A stretch of 64,000 nucleotides of DNA, taken from the NCBI RefSeq assembly GCF_014192335.1, contig NZ_JACHXU010000018.1, positions 1 to 64,000 of the forward strand. The letters run 5' to 3'. The notes beneath the pieces are model-generated. The model saw only the letters and a program-made list of their open reading frames with translations, made no database searches and was not told where the DNA came from. This stretch comes from Aporhodopirellula rubra. Its GTDB lineage: Bacteria; Planctomycetota; Planctomycetia; Pirellulales; Pirellulaceae. Below are positions 1-9,019 of this stretch, piece by piece. Both the position numbers and the translations under genes were made by a program. Within the stretch, counting starts at the first letter, position 1; each line of letters starts with the position of its first letter.

Positions 1-82
1 GAATCCCGCCACCTTCGACAAGTCGTTTCACGACGAGGTCAGCAATATCTTCAGCGGTCGGTTGGTTCGGTGCCGATTCCAT
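1..82 (-). CDS. Unknown protein, N-terminal fragment cut by the window edge
   Basis: An open frame reads leftward from an ATG at 80-82 and leaves the window after 27 codons. It starts MESAPNQPTAEDIADLVVKR and continues into LVEGGG. A good ribosome binding site, GAAGGA (minus strand, 91-96), lies 8 nt before the ATG, which is unusually clear for this genome and is the main reason for calling it. The gene is divergent from lptB, so the 220 bp between them should hold both promoters. The fragment looks like an acidic amphipathic helix; too little is present to name a family. Confidence 0.55.
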   Translation of the reverse strand, partial: MESAPNQPTAEDIADLVVKRLVEGGGI

Positions 83-302
83 GGCAAATATCCTTCAAAG
101 AGTTACCCAAAATTCCTAGCTCCCCCGGCTGTGCGCTCGAGATTGTAAATCACCGGAGATTCTAAGCCGACCCCAATTCAAGCTGCAAACCCGGTCATGC
201 ACCCCCCTGATTCTCAGGTCGAGATTGTGCTGGCGGCCGGATTTTGCGATTGTTACCGAACCATCCAAGTTCCTTTCCCGCATCCCAAGATGCCGGCCTA
301 CT

Positions 303-1235
303 ATGTCTGACGATTTCGATTCCGCCACCTTGCCCAGCAACGGCCGAGAAGAGTTCGCCGAACGAGAACCCATCCTCGAGGCCGTCGGTCTGCAAAAGAC
401 CTACGGACGTCGCCGGGTCGTCGATGGCGTCAACCTTAGTGTCGGAGAAGCTGAGATCGTCGGATTGCTCGGTCCCAACGGGGCGGGAAAATCGACCAGT
501 TTTCGAATGATCTGCGGGTTGGTGCAGCCCGACCGAGGCCGAGTCTATCTTGGTGGCCAGGACGTCACCGATTGGCCGATGTTCCGAAGAGCACGCGACG
601 GGAACATGGGCTATCTGCCGCAAGAACCCAGCGTTTTCAAAAAGCTGACCGTCGAACAAAACATCTCAGCCCTGCTCGAACTGCTCGGCTTCGACCGCAA
701 GCGACGTAAAGAACGCACAGACGAACTCCTCGAAGAGTTCAACATCACGCACATTCGCAAAAGCCCCGCGGCCGGATTGAGCGGTGGGGAACGGCGACGA
801 CTCGAAATCGCACGTTGCCTCGTTTCGGATCCCCAAATCGTCATGCTCGACGAACCGTTCGCCGGGATCGACCCGGTAACTGTCCAATCGATTCAAGGTG
901 TGATCACCCAACTGCGAGATTCCGGAATCAGCGTGCTGATCACGGACCACGCGGCTCGTGAAATCCTAACCACCGTCGACCGGTGTTACGTGATCTACCA
1001 AGGCCAAGTGTTGATCGACGGAACGCCCGATGAAGTCAAACGGCATCCGAAGGTGCGTGAAGAATACCTCGGTGACCTCGATGCCGCCGCAGGCGTCCCC
1101 CACGCGGCGAAGCAGGCCAGCACGGCGGCTCCCGTGCACGCAACACCACCGCGACGCGTTGATGAACCCCACCCACCACAACCGGCTCGACGAGCGGTCG
1201 CGGCCCAGCGTCCACGCCGAGTCACGGACTGTTAA
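303..1235 (+). CDS. lptB: LPS export ABC transporter ATPase LptB
   Basis: This is the cytoplasmic ATPase that powers LptFG extraction of lipopolysaccharide from the inner membrane. The 310-residue protein has Walker A GPNGAGKST at about residues 57-65, the Q-loop near LPQEPSVFKKLT, the signature LSGGERRR, Walker B IVMLDEPFAGIDP and a switch histidine in ITDHAARE. These are the typical LptB arrangements. The frame is open from 225, but family length favours the ATG at 303 (MSDDFDS). It has about 25 extra residues before the ABC fold and about 50 after it, the latter rich in Pro, Arg and Ala, unlike the roughly 240-residue enterobacterial protein. No lptA, C, F or G neighbours are visible. A short tandem repeat follows the stop. 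Confidence 0.9.
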   Translation: MSDDFDSATLPSNGREEFAEREPILEAVGLQKTYGRRRVVDGVNLSVGEAEIVGLLGPNGAGKSTSFRMICGLVQPDRGRVYLGGQDVTDWPMFRRARDGNMGYLPQEPSVFKKLTVEQNISALLELLGFDRKRRKERTDELLEEFNITHIRKSPAAGLSGGERRRLEIARCLVSDPQIVMLDEPFAGIDPVTVQSIQGVITQLRDSGISVLITDHAAREILTTVDRCYVIYQGQVLIDGTPDEVKRHPKVREEYLGDLDAAAGVPHAAKQASTAAPVHATPPRRVDEPHPPQPARRAVAAQRPRRVTDC

Positions 1236-1258
1236 AACGGACGCAGGAACGCGGCACT

Positions 1259-1316
1259 GATACCGCACTGTTCGATACCGCGTTGTTTGATACCGCGTTG
1301 TTTGATACCGCGTTTA
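1259..1316. repeat. 15-bp tandem repeat, about four copies
   Basis: The unit gataccgcgttgttt occurs twice exactly (1274-1288 and 1289-1303). It is preceded by a diverged copy, gataccgcactgttc (1259-1273), and followed by a partial copy, gataccgcgttt (1304-1315). It begins 24 bp after the lptB stop and lies between two convergent genes (lptB and alaS). The unit length is a multiple of three, so any frame through it gives a pentapeptide repeat, but no credible gene covers it. Confidence 0.85.
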
Positions 1317-1453
1317 GAACAAGCGTCATCAGGCAAGGCTCAGGATTACGGCAGCCCCGGTTTCCTCACGCCCTGATACACTCCTGCCGGCTTTACCGGC
1401 CTCCCTGCCAAACGGCCTCCGAGACCGGAGACCGGCCCCAAGGACGACCGACG

Positions 1454-4303
1454 CTATGCGGTCGACTTTTCTAGCTGCTCGGTCATGCTCTTGCGAGCCT
1501 GCTCGATCGCTTCAGGAAGCTTTGCGGGATCCTTACCGCCGGCCTGCGCCATGTCGGGTCGACCGCCACCGCCACCGCCGACAACCTTTGCCGCGGCACC
1601 GACCCAAGCTCCCGCTTTGAGGCCGCGATCAACAAGATCACGACTCAAACCGCCCACCAAAACGACCTTATCGCCTTGAGCGGAGCCTAACAACACGGCC
1701 GTTGGACCTTTGCTCTTCTTGCGAATTTGGTCAATCCATCCTCGCATCAAATTTGGGTTGGCACCGGGGGTCTCTGCAACGACGAGCAACGTATCGCCCA
1801 CCGTCGTACCGGACTCGATCAAATCGTCGGCCGATACCGTGCCGCCTTCGGAAACCTCTTTCAGTTGAGCGACCAGACGACTGCGATCGGTTAGCAACGA
1901 ATCGAGCCGGTCGATGACGTCATCGATCGCCACGTTAAGCCGCCGGGTCAACGCACGCACTGCGGAGCGGACGGCGTTGTAATCCGACGTGTCTGTTGGA
2001 GTCGCTTTGGCGGCGGCCGGGTCAAACTGAAACTCGTCGGAATGCTCGACCGCTTTGCCTGCGGACAATTCTTTCTTCAACGTTCGGACGTTTTCCATCA
2101 ATGCCTCCGTCGCCGCGGCGGCGTAGGCGGGTTTGCACCCCAAGCGTTCGGCAACTTGGTCGAGCAAATGCAACGTCTGCTCACGATGCTGTTTCGCACG
2201 GTCACCCGTTAATGCTTGAATTCGACGCGTGCCCGTGGACACACTTTCTTCGACGACAACCTCGAACGCACCGATATCGGCGGTGTTGGTCAGGTGAGTC
2301 CCGCCGCACAGTTCACGACTGAATTCTCCCATCGAGACCATCCGGCATGGATCGGGATACTTCTCGCCGAATAGCATCATCGCACCGGCCTTGCGTGCTT
2401 GATCGAGCGAGACGGTGTCCCAACGGATCGGCTCACTCTTTTTGACGAGTTTCAAAACATCCTTCTCGATCTCGACCAGAGTTTCGTCCGGGATCGCTTT
2501 CGGGTTGGTAAAGTCAAAACGCAAGCGGTCCGGTTCGACTTTACTGCCCTGCTGTTCGGCGTGGCGGCCGACGTGTGTGTGCAACGCATGATGCAAAACG
2601 TGAGTGGCCGAGTGAGCACGGGCTAGGGCCGTTCGATTTTCGACGTCCACTTTGGCGGTGCAGGCTTCGCCTTCGGTGATCTTCCCACTGACCAATTTGC
2701 CGTGGTGCACGATCAACGAAGCGTGCCGCTGCGTGTCGAGAACCTCAAAGCGGAAGTTTTCATTCTCGATGACGCCGGTGTCGCCGACCTGTCCGCCGGA
2801 CTCTCCGTAAAATGGCGAGTGATCCAGGACGATTCGCAGGCTCGCGTCACCCGGACGATCCAGGTGTGAAAGCAACTGCCCCTCATCGCCTTTTTCTTTC
2901 CCGTCGCCCGTGATGATGCCCTTCACCGTGGCTTCCGCCTCGGTCGATTCGTAGCCGACGAAAGGGGTCTCGCGAAGAGCTTCCTTCAGTGTTTCGAGCG
3001 GACCGGTTTGGAACAAGACACGTTGCCCGCCATCGCTATCGCCGGCGTGTTTTTCCATCGCCTCGCGGAAACCAACCCAATCGAACGTAAAGTTTTGCTC
3101 GGCAGCGAGCGTCTGTACCAACTCCGGAGGCACGCCATAGGTAGTCAAAAGGTCCGCCGCTTCGGCGCCCGGCACCATCACCGACGACTCGGCTTGCATG
3201 TCCTCGAAAAGATGGCTGATCCTTTTCATACCGCCATCAATCGTCGCAAAAAACGCACGTTCTTCGGCCTCAATCGCTTCCCCAACCCGCTGGGTCGTTT
3301 GACTCAGTTCGGGATATGCAGCCTTGGATGCTTCGGCGACCGCGCTGGTGAGTTGATACAAGAACGGTTCACGCAGGTTCATCTGATACCCGTCGAGAAC
3401 GGCGCGACGGATGAGACGACGGATGACCGACCGAGCGTCCTTGGGTCCGGGATAAACGTTTTCATGAATCGAAAAGACCGCCGCGCGAGCGTGATCAGTG
3501 ATCCGGCGGAGACGCCGACCGTTGTCGCCTTCGTACTCGTATTTGACGCCACAGACTTCCGCCGCAGCGTGCACGATCGGAAGCAAACTGTCGATGTGGA
3601 AGTTCGTCGGCACGCCTTGCAGAACGCTGGCTGTCCGCTCGAGTCCCATCCCCGTATCGATGTTCTTGCTCGGCAACGGATGCAGGTTGTTCGGTGGCGT
3701 TCCGACACGATTGAACTGGGTGAACACCAAGTTCCAAATTTCGACGTCGCTGCCGTCATCGAGTTGGTAATAAATTTCGCTGCACGGTCCACACACTCCA
3801 TCGGGACCTTCACTCGGCGCCGACGCCGGCCAGAAGTTCTCGTCTTCGTCCATTCGAGTGATACGCGACGTCGGAAGACCGATCGTTTCGTTCCAAATCT
3901 TGAACGCTTCGTCGTCGTCTTTGTAAACCGTCACGTTCAGACGGCCCGGTTCGATCCCCAACCATTTCTTATCGGTGAGAAATTCCCACGCCCAGGCAAT
4001 CGCCTCCGGCTTGAAGTAGTCACCGAAGCTGAAGTTACCGAGCATTTCAAAAAACGTGTGGTGGAACGCCGTCCGACCGACATTGTCAATGTCTCCGGTT
4101 CGCAGGCATTTCTGGCACGTCGTGGCACGCGTAAAGTCCAGCTTCACTTTACCGAGAAAGTGATCTTTGAACTGGTTCATCCCCGCCGGTGTGAACAACA
4201 CCGACGGATCCCATGCCGGCACCAACACATCACTGGGTTGGCGAACACAGCCTTTGGTTTCAAAGAACTCAAGATACTTTTCGCGTAATTCGTCAGTCTT
4301 CAT
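1454..4303 (-). CDS. alaS: Alanine--tRNA ligase
   Basis: AlaRS charges tRNA-Ala in the cytoplasm and clears Ser/Gly mischarging with its editing domain. The 949-residue protein starts MKTDELREKYLEFFETKG, the usual class II catalytic N-terminus, with the family's TPAGMNQF and FHHTFFEMLGNFSFGDYF blocks near residues 38-95. The editing-domain zinc site is intact: HSATH near residue 563 and CGGTH near residue 667. The glycine-rich C-terminal segment GGGGGGRPDMAQAGG closes the C-Ala domain. Length is somewhat above the typical 870-880 residues. The ATG at 4301-4303 fits the family start. serS lies upstream on the same strand, 141 bp away, with a small hairpin between them. Confidence 0.97.
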   Translation of the reverse strand: MKTDELREKYLEFFETKGCVRQPSDVLVPAWDPSVLFTPAGMNQFKDHFLGKVKLDFTRATTCQKCLRTGDIDNVGRTAFHHTFFEMLGNFSFGDYFKPEAIAWAWEFLTDKKWLGIEPGRLNVTVYKDDDEAFKIWNETIGLPTSRITRMDEDENFWPASAPSEGPDGVCGPCSEIYYQLDDGSDVEIWNLVFTQFNRVGTPPNNLHPLPSKNIDTGMGLERTASVLQGVPTNFHIDSLLPIVHAAAEVCGVKYEYEGDNGRRLRRITDHARAAVFSIHENVYPGPKDARSVIRRLIRRAVLDGYQMNLREPFLYQLTSAVAEASKAAYPELSQTTQRVGEAIEAEERAFFATIDGGMKRISHLFEDMQAESSVMVPGAEAADLLTTYGVPPELVQTLAAEQNFTFDWVGFREAMEKHAGDSDGGQRVLFQTGPLETLKEALRETPFVGYESTEAEATVKGIITGDGKEKGDEGQLLSHLDRPGDASLRIVLDHSPFYGESGGQVGDTGVIENENFRFEVLDTQRHASLIVHHGKLVSGKITEGEACTAKVDVENRTALARAHSATHVLHHALHTHVGRHAEQQGSKVEPDRLRFDFTNPKAIPDETLVEIEKDVLKLVKKSEPIRWDTVSLDQARKAGAMMLFGEKYPDPCRMVSMGEFSRELCGGTHLTNTADIGAFEVVVEESVSTGTRRIQALTGDRAKQHREQTLHLLDQVAERLGCKPAYAAAATEALMENVRTLKKELSAGKAVEHSDEFQFDPAAAKATPTDTSDYNAVRSAVRALTRRLNVAIDDVIDRLDSLLTDRSRLVAQLKEVSEGGTVSADDLIESGTTVGDTLLVVAETPGANPNLMRGWIDQIRKKSKGPTAVLLGSAQGDKVVLVGGLSRDLVDRGLKAGAWVGAAAKVVGGGGGGRPDMAQAGGKDPAKLPEAIEQARKSMTEQLEKSTA

Positions 4304-4351
4304 ATTGGTTCAATTGCAATGGTGATGTGTTGAATTTTGTTATCAATGGAG

Positions 4352-4369
4352 GCTCCTAGAACGAGGAGC
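4352..4369. other. Small inverted repeat between serS and alaS
   Basis: GCTCCT (4352-4357) and AGGAGC (4364-4369) can pair around a six-base loop, agaacg. It lies 49 bp ahead of the alaS start and 76 bp after the serS stop. No T-run follows on the transcribed (minus) strand, so a factor-independent terminator is not supported. The nearby ggtggtacc resembles part of a T-box but points the wrong way for alaS. It may be a leader hairpin or chance. Confidence 0.35.
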
Positions 4370-4444
4370 ATGGTGGTACCTGTTACCGACCGCGATCGTG
4401 CGTTCGTTGGTCACTCGCAGCAACGAGTGCCCCAAACCGATCGG

Positions 4445-5728
4445 TCATGCGATCGGTTCGAGAACCTCTTTCCCAACCCAAGGCTGCAGCACTTTCGGCA
4501 CGCCGACCGACCCATCGGCACGTTGGTGATTTTCCAGGATCGCGATCATCGCACGGCCGGTCGCGACCGCGGTACCGTTGAGTGTGTGAACGTACTGTGT
4601 CCCTTTTTGACCGGCTGTTTTGTAACGAACGTCCAATCGCCGAGCCTGGTAGTCGGTGCAATTACTCGTGCTGGTGACTTCGCCCCACTCACCGCCATCA
4701 CCGCGGCCGGGCATCCACGCCTCAAGATCGTATTTGCGATACGCTGGGCCGCCGAGATCACCTGCCGCGGTGTCAACGATCCGGTAAGGGACTTCCAACG
4801 CGTCAAAAAGTTCGCATTCGAGTTCACGCATCTCTTCGTGAATCGCGTCGCTCTGTTCAGGCAATGTGAATGCGAACATCTCGATTTTGGTGAATTGATG
4901 CACCCGATACAGGCCGCGTGACGCTCGGCCCGCCGCTCCGGCTTCGGTCCGGAAACAGTGACTAAGCCCGCACAGTTTCAGCGGCAACTTTTCGCTCTCG
5001 AGAATTTGTCCGCTGAGCATCCCGCCGAGCGTGATTTCCGCGGTGGCGACGAGGTTCAGCTCGGTGTTCTCGATGCTGTAAATCTGAGTCTCAGGGCCAC
5101 GAGGGTTGAACCCGGTCCCCTGCAACACGCTCGTCAGGGCCAAATCCGGTGTGGCAACCGGAGTGAACCCACGATCGCTAAGGAAGCTGACTGCGAACTG
5201 TTGTAACGCCAAATCCAAACGCACGGCCGCGTTTCGAAGGAAATAGAAGCCCGATCCGGCAACGCGAGCACCGCCTTCGAAATCAAACATGTCGTGCTTC
5301 TCACCGATCGCTAAATGGTCGATCGGTTTGAAATCGAAGCTCGGCTTTTCGGTTTTGCCAAACCCCAATTCGTTGGCATCTTCTTCCCCGCCATCGGGAA
5401 CCGCTGGATGGGTGAGGTTCGGCAAAACGGACTGCAATTCGAGGATTTTCGCCTCGAGTTCGCTCTGTTCCGCGGCGGCCGCGTCTTTTTGGTCACGCAG
5501 CGCACGTCCTTCGGCGATCAGTTTTTGGCGTTCCTCGTTGTCCTTCGCACCGGCGATTCGCTTGCTCGTTTCGTTCGCCTGGGTGTTGAATTCCTGCGAC
5601 CGTTTCAGCGCCGCGAGGCGTTGCGATTCGAGTTCGCAGATGGATTGAACGTCGACAGAAACCCCACGCCGGGCCGAGTTTTCGGACACGACTTCGGGGT
5701 TTTGCAGAATAAATTTGCGATCGAGCAT
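4445..5728 (-). CDS. serS: Serine--tRNA ligase
   Basis: SerRS charges tRNA-Ser and tRNA-Sec. The 427-residue length is normal for bacterial SerRS. The N-terminus MLDRKFILQNPEVV opens the long antiparallel coiled-coil arm that grips the tRNA long variable arm (about residues 30-105). The class II core follows, with ATAEITLGG, FRTEAGAAGRASRGLYRVHQF (motif 2) and the motif 3 segment NGTAVATGRAMIAILENHQ near the C-terminus. It is on the same strand as alaS and the downstream order serS-alaS suggests possible co-transcription. No Shine-Dalgarno is evident before the ATG at 5726-5728; the start is set by homology. Confidence 0.97.
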   Translation of the reverse strand: MLDRKFILQNPEVVSENSARRGVSVDVQSICELESQRLAALKRSQEFNTQANETSKRIAGAKDNEERQKLIAEGRALRDQKDAAAAEQSELEAKILELQSVLPNLTHPAVPDGGEEDANELGFGKTEKPSFDFKPIDHLAIGEKHDMFDFEGGARVAGSGFYFLRNAAVRLDLALQQFAVSFLSDRGFTPVATPDLALTSVLQGTGFNPRGPETQIYSIENTELNLVATAEITLGGMLSGQILESEKLPLKLCGLSHCFRTEAGAAGRASRGLYRVHQFTKIEMFAFTLPEQSDAIHEEMRELECELFDALEVPYRIVDTAAGDLGGPAYRKYDLEAWMPGRGDGGEWGEVTSTSNCTDYQARRLDVRYKTAGQKGTQYVHTLNGTAVATGRAMIAILENHQRADGSVGVPKVLQPWVGKEVLEPIA

Positions 5729-5842
5729 CGGCAGAAGGATCGGTTTCGAGAATGGGACAGAGTCAGAAACCGCACAACTTAACGAAAGTCAGCAAGATTT
5801 CGCAGTCCCAGTACCTCAGAGCTCCACCGGCAATTTCGTCGC

Positions 5843-6466
5843 TTATTTCAGTGGACCGCGGCCGTGGTGTTGGCGGATGCGATTGACGAGCGTCATCGCG
5901 GGGTGGTGCGACCGCAAACACGCGGCAATTCGGCTGGTCGAAACCTTCCAAAACGGTGCCACCAGACTCGGCTGCCCGCCCGCGACGTGCAAATCATTGA
6001 GCAAAAGAGCGATCACCGCGGGTTTCGCGTCATTCTGTTCCGCCATTTTCAGCGGCGAACCACGAAAACGGTCGCGAACGGCCTGCTCCTGCGAATCGGC
6101 GACCGCAGCGTCCGCCAACGGAGACGGCGTCCGCAAACTCACCGCCAACACGTACCGCAGCCTGCGAATCGCGACGTCTCGGTTGCGATGCTGATTCCGC
6201 TCCTCGGTCGCCTCCGCCGTGATCTCGGCCGGCCGGTATGTAACGAATACCCCCGAAGCGGTTCGATTGCGATGCTGGCCGCCCGGACCGCTGCGTGACT
6301 GCGTTCGGAACTCACACTGTTTCAGTAATTCCTCCATATCCCAAACCGACGGATGAGGCGTCGAAGCCATCGACAACGGCATCCGCTCATCCACCGCAGG
6401 CATCACGGGCGTTTGACCAGAATCAGACGAAGATTTTCGATCCGAACGGCGCGATGACTCAGACAT
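5843..6466 (-). CDS. Release-factor-like peptidyl-tRNA hydrolase domain protein (GGQ motif)
   Basis: The protein carries the class I release-factor catalytic loop in the form SGPGGQHRNRTASGV, followed by the basic helix EERNQHRNRDVAIRRLR. It has no codon-recognition domain, so it belongs with the ArfB/YaeJ-like and planctomycete 'release factor-like' proteins that hydrolyse peptidyl-tRNA on stalled ribosomes. With the ATG at 6464-6466 (MSESSRR) it is 207 residues; the frame is open further upstream to 6568 and starts nearer the domain are also possible. About 100 residues follow the GGQ domain, ending in a basic stretch, which is longer than ArfB (about 140 residues in total). Whether the C-terminal tail enters the mRNA channel cannot be judged from sequence alone. 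It lies 114 bp upstream of serS on the same strand. Confidence 0.8.
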   Translation of the reverse strand: MSESSRRSDRKSSSDSGQTPVMPAVDERMPLSMASTPHPSVWDMEELLKQCEFRTQSRSGPGGQHRNRTASGVFVTYRPAEITAEATEERNQHRNRDVAIRRLRYVLAVSLRTPSPLADAAVADSQEQAVRDRFRGSPLKMAEQNDAKPAVIALLLNDLHVAGGQPSLVAPFWKVSTSRIAACLRSHHPAMTLVNRIRQHHGRGPLK

Positions 6467-6722
6467 ATGCGGTTTCTCTTTGCTTATTTTTTCGCGGTGT
6501 TGCGAACACGGCATTTTGGAGGGACATCGAGGTCGGCCAGAGGACGTCATTGATGAACGTGAGTACAAACAAGTGAAAAGTCTGCGTTGAATCTCACTTG
6601 CTCGTACGTCAATCCAATGCGGGTCGGTTCTAAGAACGAAGACTCGGCGTTTGCCAACGAGGGGCAGGGTGTTTGGAACCGGAGTTCATCCCAAAAGCTC
6701 GCCTAAGTACAGGGCCGTGCAA

Positions 6723-7445
6723 TTACGAAATTCGCTGGCCCTGTCTTACGGTGACGGGTGAGCCTTCGGCGACGAAGGCGGAGCACGGGGGTGAGGAGAG
6801 AGGGGCGGCGAATTGCTCTCCGTAAAAACCTGCGAAATCGCCGTCGAGGTTGATCTTCGTCGCTTCCCAGACTCGCCACTGGGGATGTTCGACTTGGTAT
6901 TCGATCGTGCCGCGGTTTTGCTTTGACGAGTAGCCCCAGTAATGTTCGGTGATGAATTCTTCTTGGGATCCGGAATCAGGATAAAACGGATCTCCGGTGT
7001 ATTCAGCTCCGATCGTTAACCAGCGACCAGAGTGTCGCCATCCGTAGGTCGCCTGTCCGTTGGACTGGGGTGTCGGACTCATGAGCGTCGATCGCATCGG
7101 CAATGAAACGTAGTTCTCTTTGTAGATCCATCTTGCCACCGCCGCGATCGCGAACCGTGGCACAACCTCTCGCACAAACACAACGCCGCGTCGCCATTCA
7201 CTGCCGGCTCGATGGCGTACGTAGAACCGCAAATTGACTTCGTCGAAGTTGCGATGAAACGGGATCGGAATCCCCAGTACCTTCGTATGCAAAAATTGGA
7301 ACGCAACCAGGCTGACGAATGTCTTGCCCTCCCAAAAGTCCAATTCCGTTCCGTTTGGAATGAATTCGCGGAGTGCGTCGGGATTGATCTCGAAATTCAA
7401 CATCACGAGCCGGCGCCATTGAGCGGTCAAAAAGGGAGCATTCAT
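6723..7445 (-). CDS. DUF2071 (YqjF-like) family protein
   Basis: The 240-residue protein matches the DUF2071 pattern: an N-terminal LTAQWRRLVMLNFEI, then NPDALREFIPNGTELDFWEG, FVSLVAFQF, and the NLRFYVRH segment followed by a block on acetoacetate-decarboxylase-like beta strands. Family members are soluble, have the acetoacetate decarboxylase fold and lack a firmly established function. The gene starts inside the stop of the upstream kinase gene (ATGA overlap at 7442-7445), so the two are almost certainly translated together. No catalytic residue assignment is offered. Confidence 0.8.
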   Translation of the reverse strand: MNAPFLTAQWRRLVMLNFEINPDALREFIPNGTELDFWEGKTFVSLVAFQFLHTKVLGIPIPFHRNFDEVNLRFYVRHRAGSEWRRGVVFVREVVPRFAIAAVARWIYKENYVSLPMRSTLMSPTPQSNGQATYGWRHSGRWLTIGAEYTGDPFYPDSGSQEEFITEHYWGYSSKQNRGTIEYQVEHPQWRVWEATKINLDGDFAGFYGEQFAAPLSSPPCSAFVAEGSPVTVRQGQRIS

Positions 7446-9019
7446 GTCGATGTTGCGTCCGAGTCGTCTTTGCTCGCAATTTCAGCGGTCAACTCAGGCG
7501 TAACATCCGCCCACGCGCACAATTGATCGGCATTCCAGTGGCGACAGGCCGGGTCCGGGTGAATTAAGCCTGAGAGAACGTCTCGAAGTTCCTCGGAGAC
7601 GTTCAACGCTGGCCAATCCGCCGACGGAACGGTCGCCCGTTTGAGTTCGAGCAGATTGACGGGATCACGGTCTTGAAACAATCTTCGCCCGGTGGCTAAC
7701 TCTGCCATCACGCAACCCAACGCGTACCAATCCGAACTCGGGGTAACCGCATCGCCGCACAATTGCTCGGGTGCCATGTATGCGGGTGTCCCCTTAATGT
7801 AAAGATCCGCCTGATCCTGGTCCAAATCTTGGCACAGCCCAAAATCAGCCAACGCTGCTCGCCCGGTTCGGTCGAGCAACACGTTCTCGGGTTTGATATC
7901 GAGGTGCACAACATTCTGCGAGTGCGCGTGACACAGTCCGGCCGCGATTTGCCCGATCAATCGACGCACCGTCGGCTCTGCTAAACGTCCATGTTGCCGA
8001 AGCACCTGACGCAGGTCCGTGCCGTCGAACAGTTCGAGAACGAAGAAACGCGTGCGTACGTCAACAAAGGAATCATAAACTTCGACAACATTGCGGTGCC
8101 GTAGATTCTGCAAGACTTCTGACTCGCGATGGAAGAGGTCGACCACTGCCGCGTCATGAACGAAACGGTGGCGGAGCATTTTTAACGCGACGCGGCGTTG
8201 CGGTTCATGCTCAGGGTGGCACTCATAGATCACTCCCATACCTCCTCGGCCGATACATCGAATTAATCGGTATCCACCTAGAATGCGTCCGCACAACGCA
8301 TCGATTTCGCGGCGTCCGAGCCGGTCGCTGACCAATTGACTCAGCGCGATCTCAATTTCGGGAAACTCTTCTCGCAACTCTGCAAACGATTCCGCACTGA
8401 GCGTGAGCGTTTGCACCTCGCCGGTGGCGATCACCGTCGCGGTACAAGTCTCTCCACTTAATAGGGACATCTCTCCGACGACGCTACCGGGGCCGCAATG
8501 GTCGAGCACGGCGGACTCTCCCGATGCCGATGCTTTCCGTATTTCCAGTTGCCCCGCCAAAACGATAAACAGCCCCTGCGTCGGGGAACCTTGGGTCATC
8601 ACCGCATCGCCTTTGACGAAACGGCTCTCGGTAAAGGAGTCTTCAAGACGTTCTGCGACCGTTCTCGTTAGCCCGGCGAACGTGGGGCAATCGATCAACG
8701 CGTGGCGAGCCGTCGAGATGGACGCTAACCTTCCCTCGCCAAGAAACGACGACTCATCCGGGTCAGGCATCACCACGTCGAACAGGCAAATGCGGGACAG
8801 CGAACACATGAAGGATGATTCGCTCTGCCGCGTTCGTAATTGACCGTCCAATGCCAACAACTCCGCGAACATTTTCGAACGCAAGGGTGCGGGGGCTTTC
8901 TCAACCCATTGATTCAACGATTCACGTCCACCCGAAAGCAGCCAAGCGATTTCGAACTCGTCACACAATTGATCGACCGTCGCCAAGTCGTCCGGCGTCA
9001 ATTGTTTACCCTTGGCCAC
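7442..9019 (-). CDS. Serine/threonine protein kinase with N-terminal cyclic-nucleotide-binding fold
   Basis: This 525-residue protein begins with a GTG. A leader of about 110 residues is followed by a cNMP-binding-like beta barrel (115-235, with GEMSLLSGE at 182-190) and a protein kinase domain (250-510). Kinase motifs are complete: glycine loop GRGGMG (257-262), VALK lysine 280, HLDIKPEN (372-379), ADFG (391-394) and APE (416-418). The catalytic loop has HLD rather than HRD, so this is a non-RD kinase, probably not controlled by activation-loop phosphorylation. The phosphate-binding cassette lacks the usual Arg (GETCTATV), so real cNMP binding is doubtful. There is no transmembrane segment, so the protein should be cytoplasmic. 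It is coupled to the DUF2071 gene by a 4-nt overlap. Confidence 0.92.
   Translation of the reverse strand: MAKGKQLTPDDLATVDQLCDEFEIAWLLSGGRESLNQWVEKAPAPLRSKMFAELLALDGQLRTRQSESSFMCSLSRICLFDVVMPDPDESSFLGEGRLASISTARHALIDCPTFAGLTRTVAERLEDSFTESRFVKGDAVMTQGSPTQGLFIVLAGQLEIRKASASGESAVLDHCGPGSVVGEMSLLSGETCTATVIATGEVQTLTLSAESFAELREEFPEIEIALSQLVSDRLGRREIDALCGRILGGYRLIRCIGRGGMGVIYECHPEHEPQRRVALKMLRHRFVHDAAVVDLFHRESEVLQNLRHRNVVEVYDSFVDVRTRFFVLELFDGTDLRQVLRQHGRLAEPTVRRLIGQIAAGLCHAHSQNVVHLDIKPENVLLDRTGRAALADFGLCQDLDQDQADLYIKGTPAYMAPEQLCGDAVTPSSDWYALGCVMAELATGRRLFQDRDPVNLLELKRATVPSADWPALNVSEELRDVLSGLIHPDPACRHWNADQLCAWADVTPELTAEIASKDDSDATST

Noticed and set aside
3008-4288. 426-codon open frame opposite alaS
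   Set aside because: It is fully covered by the strongly supported alaS gene and its translation has no family features; high-GC codon bias explains it.
4371-4379. ggtggtacc resembling the T-box core near alaS
   Set aside because: It is on the plus strand, while alaS and serS are on the minus strand, and no specifier stem or terminator pair is visible.
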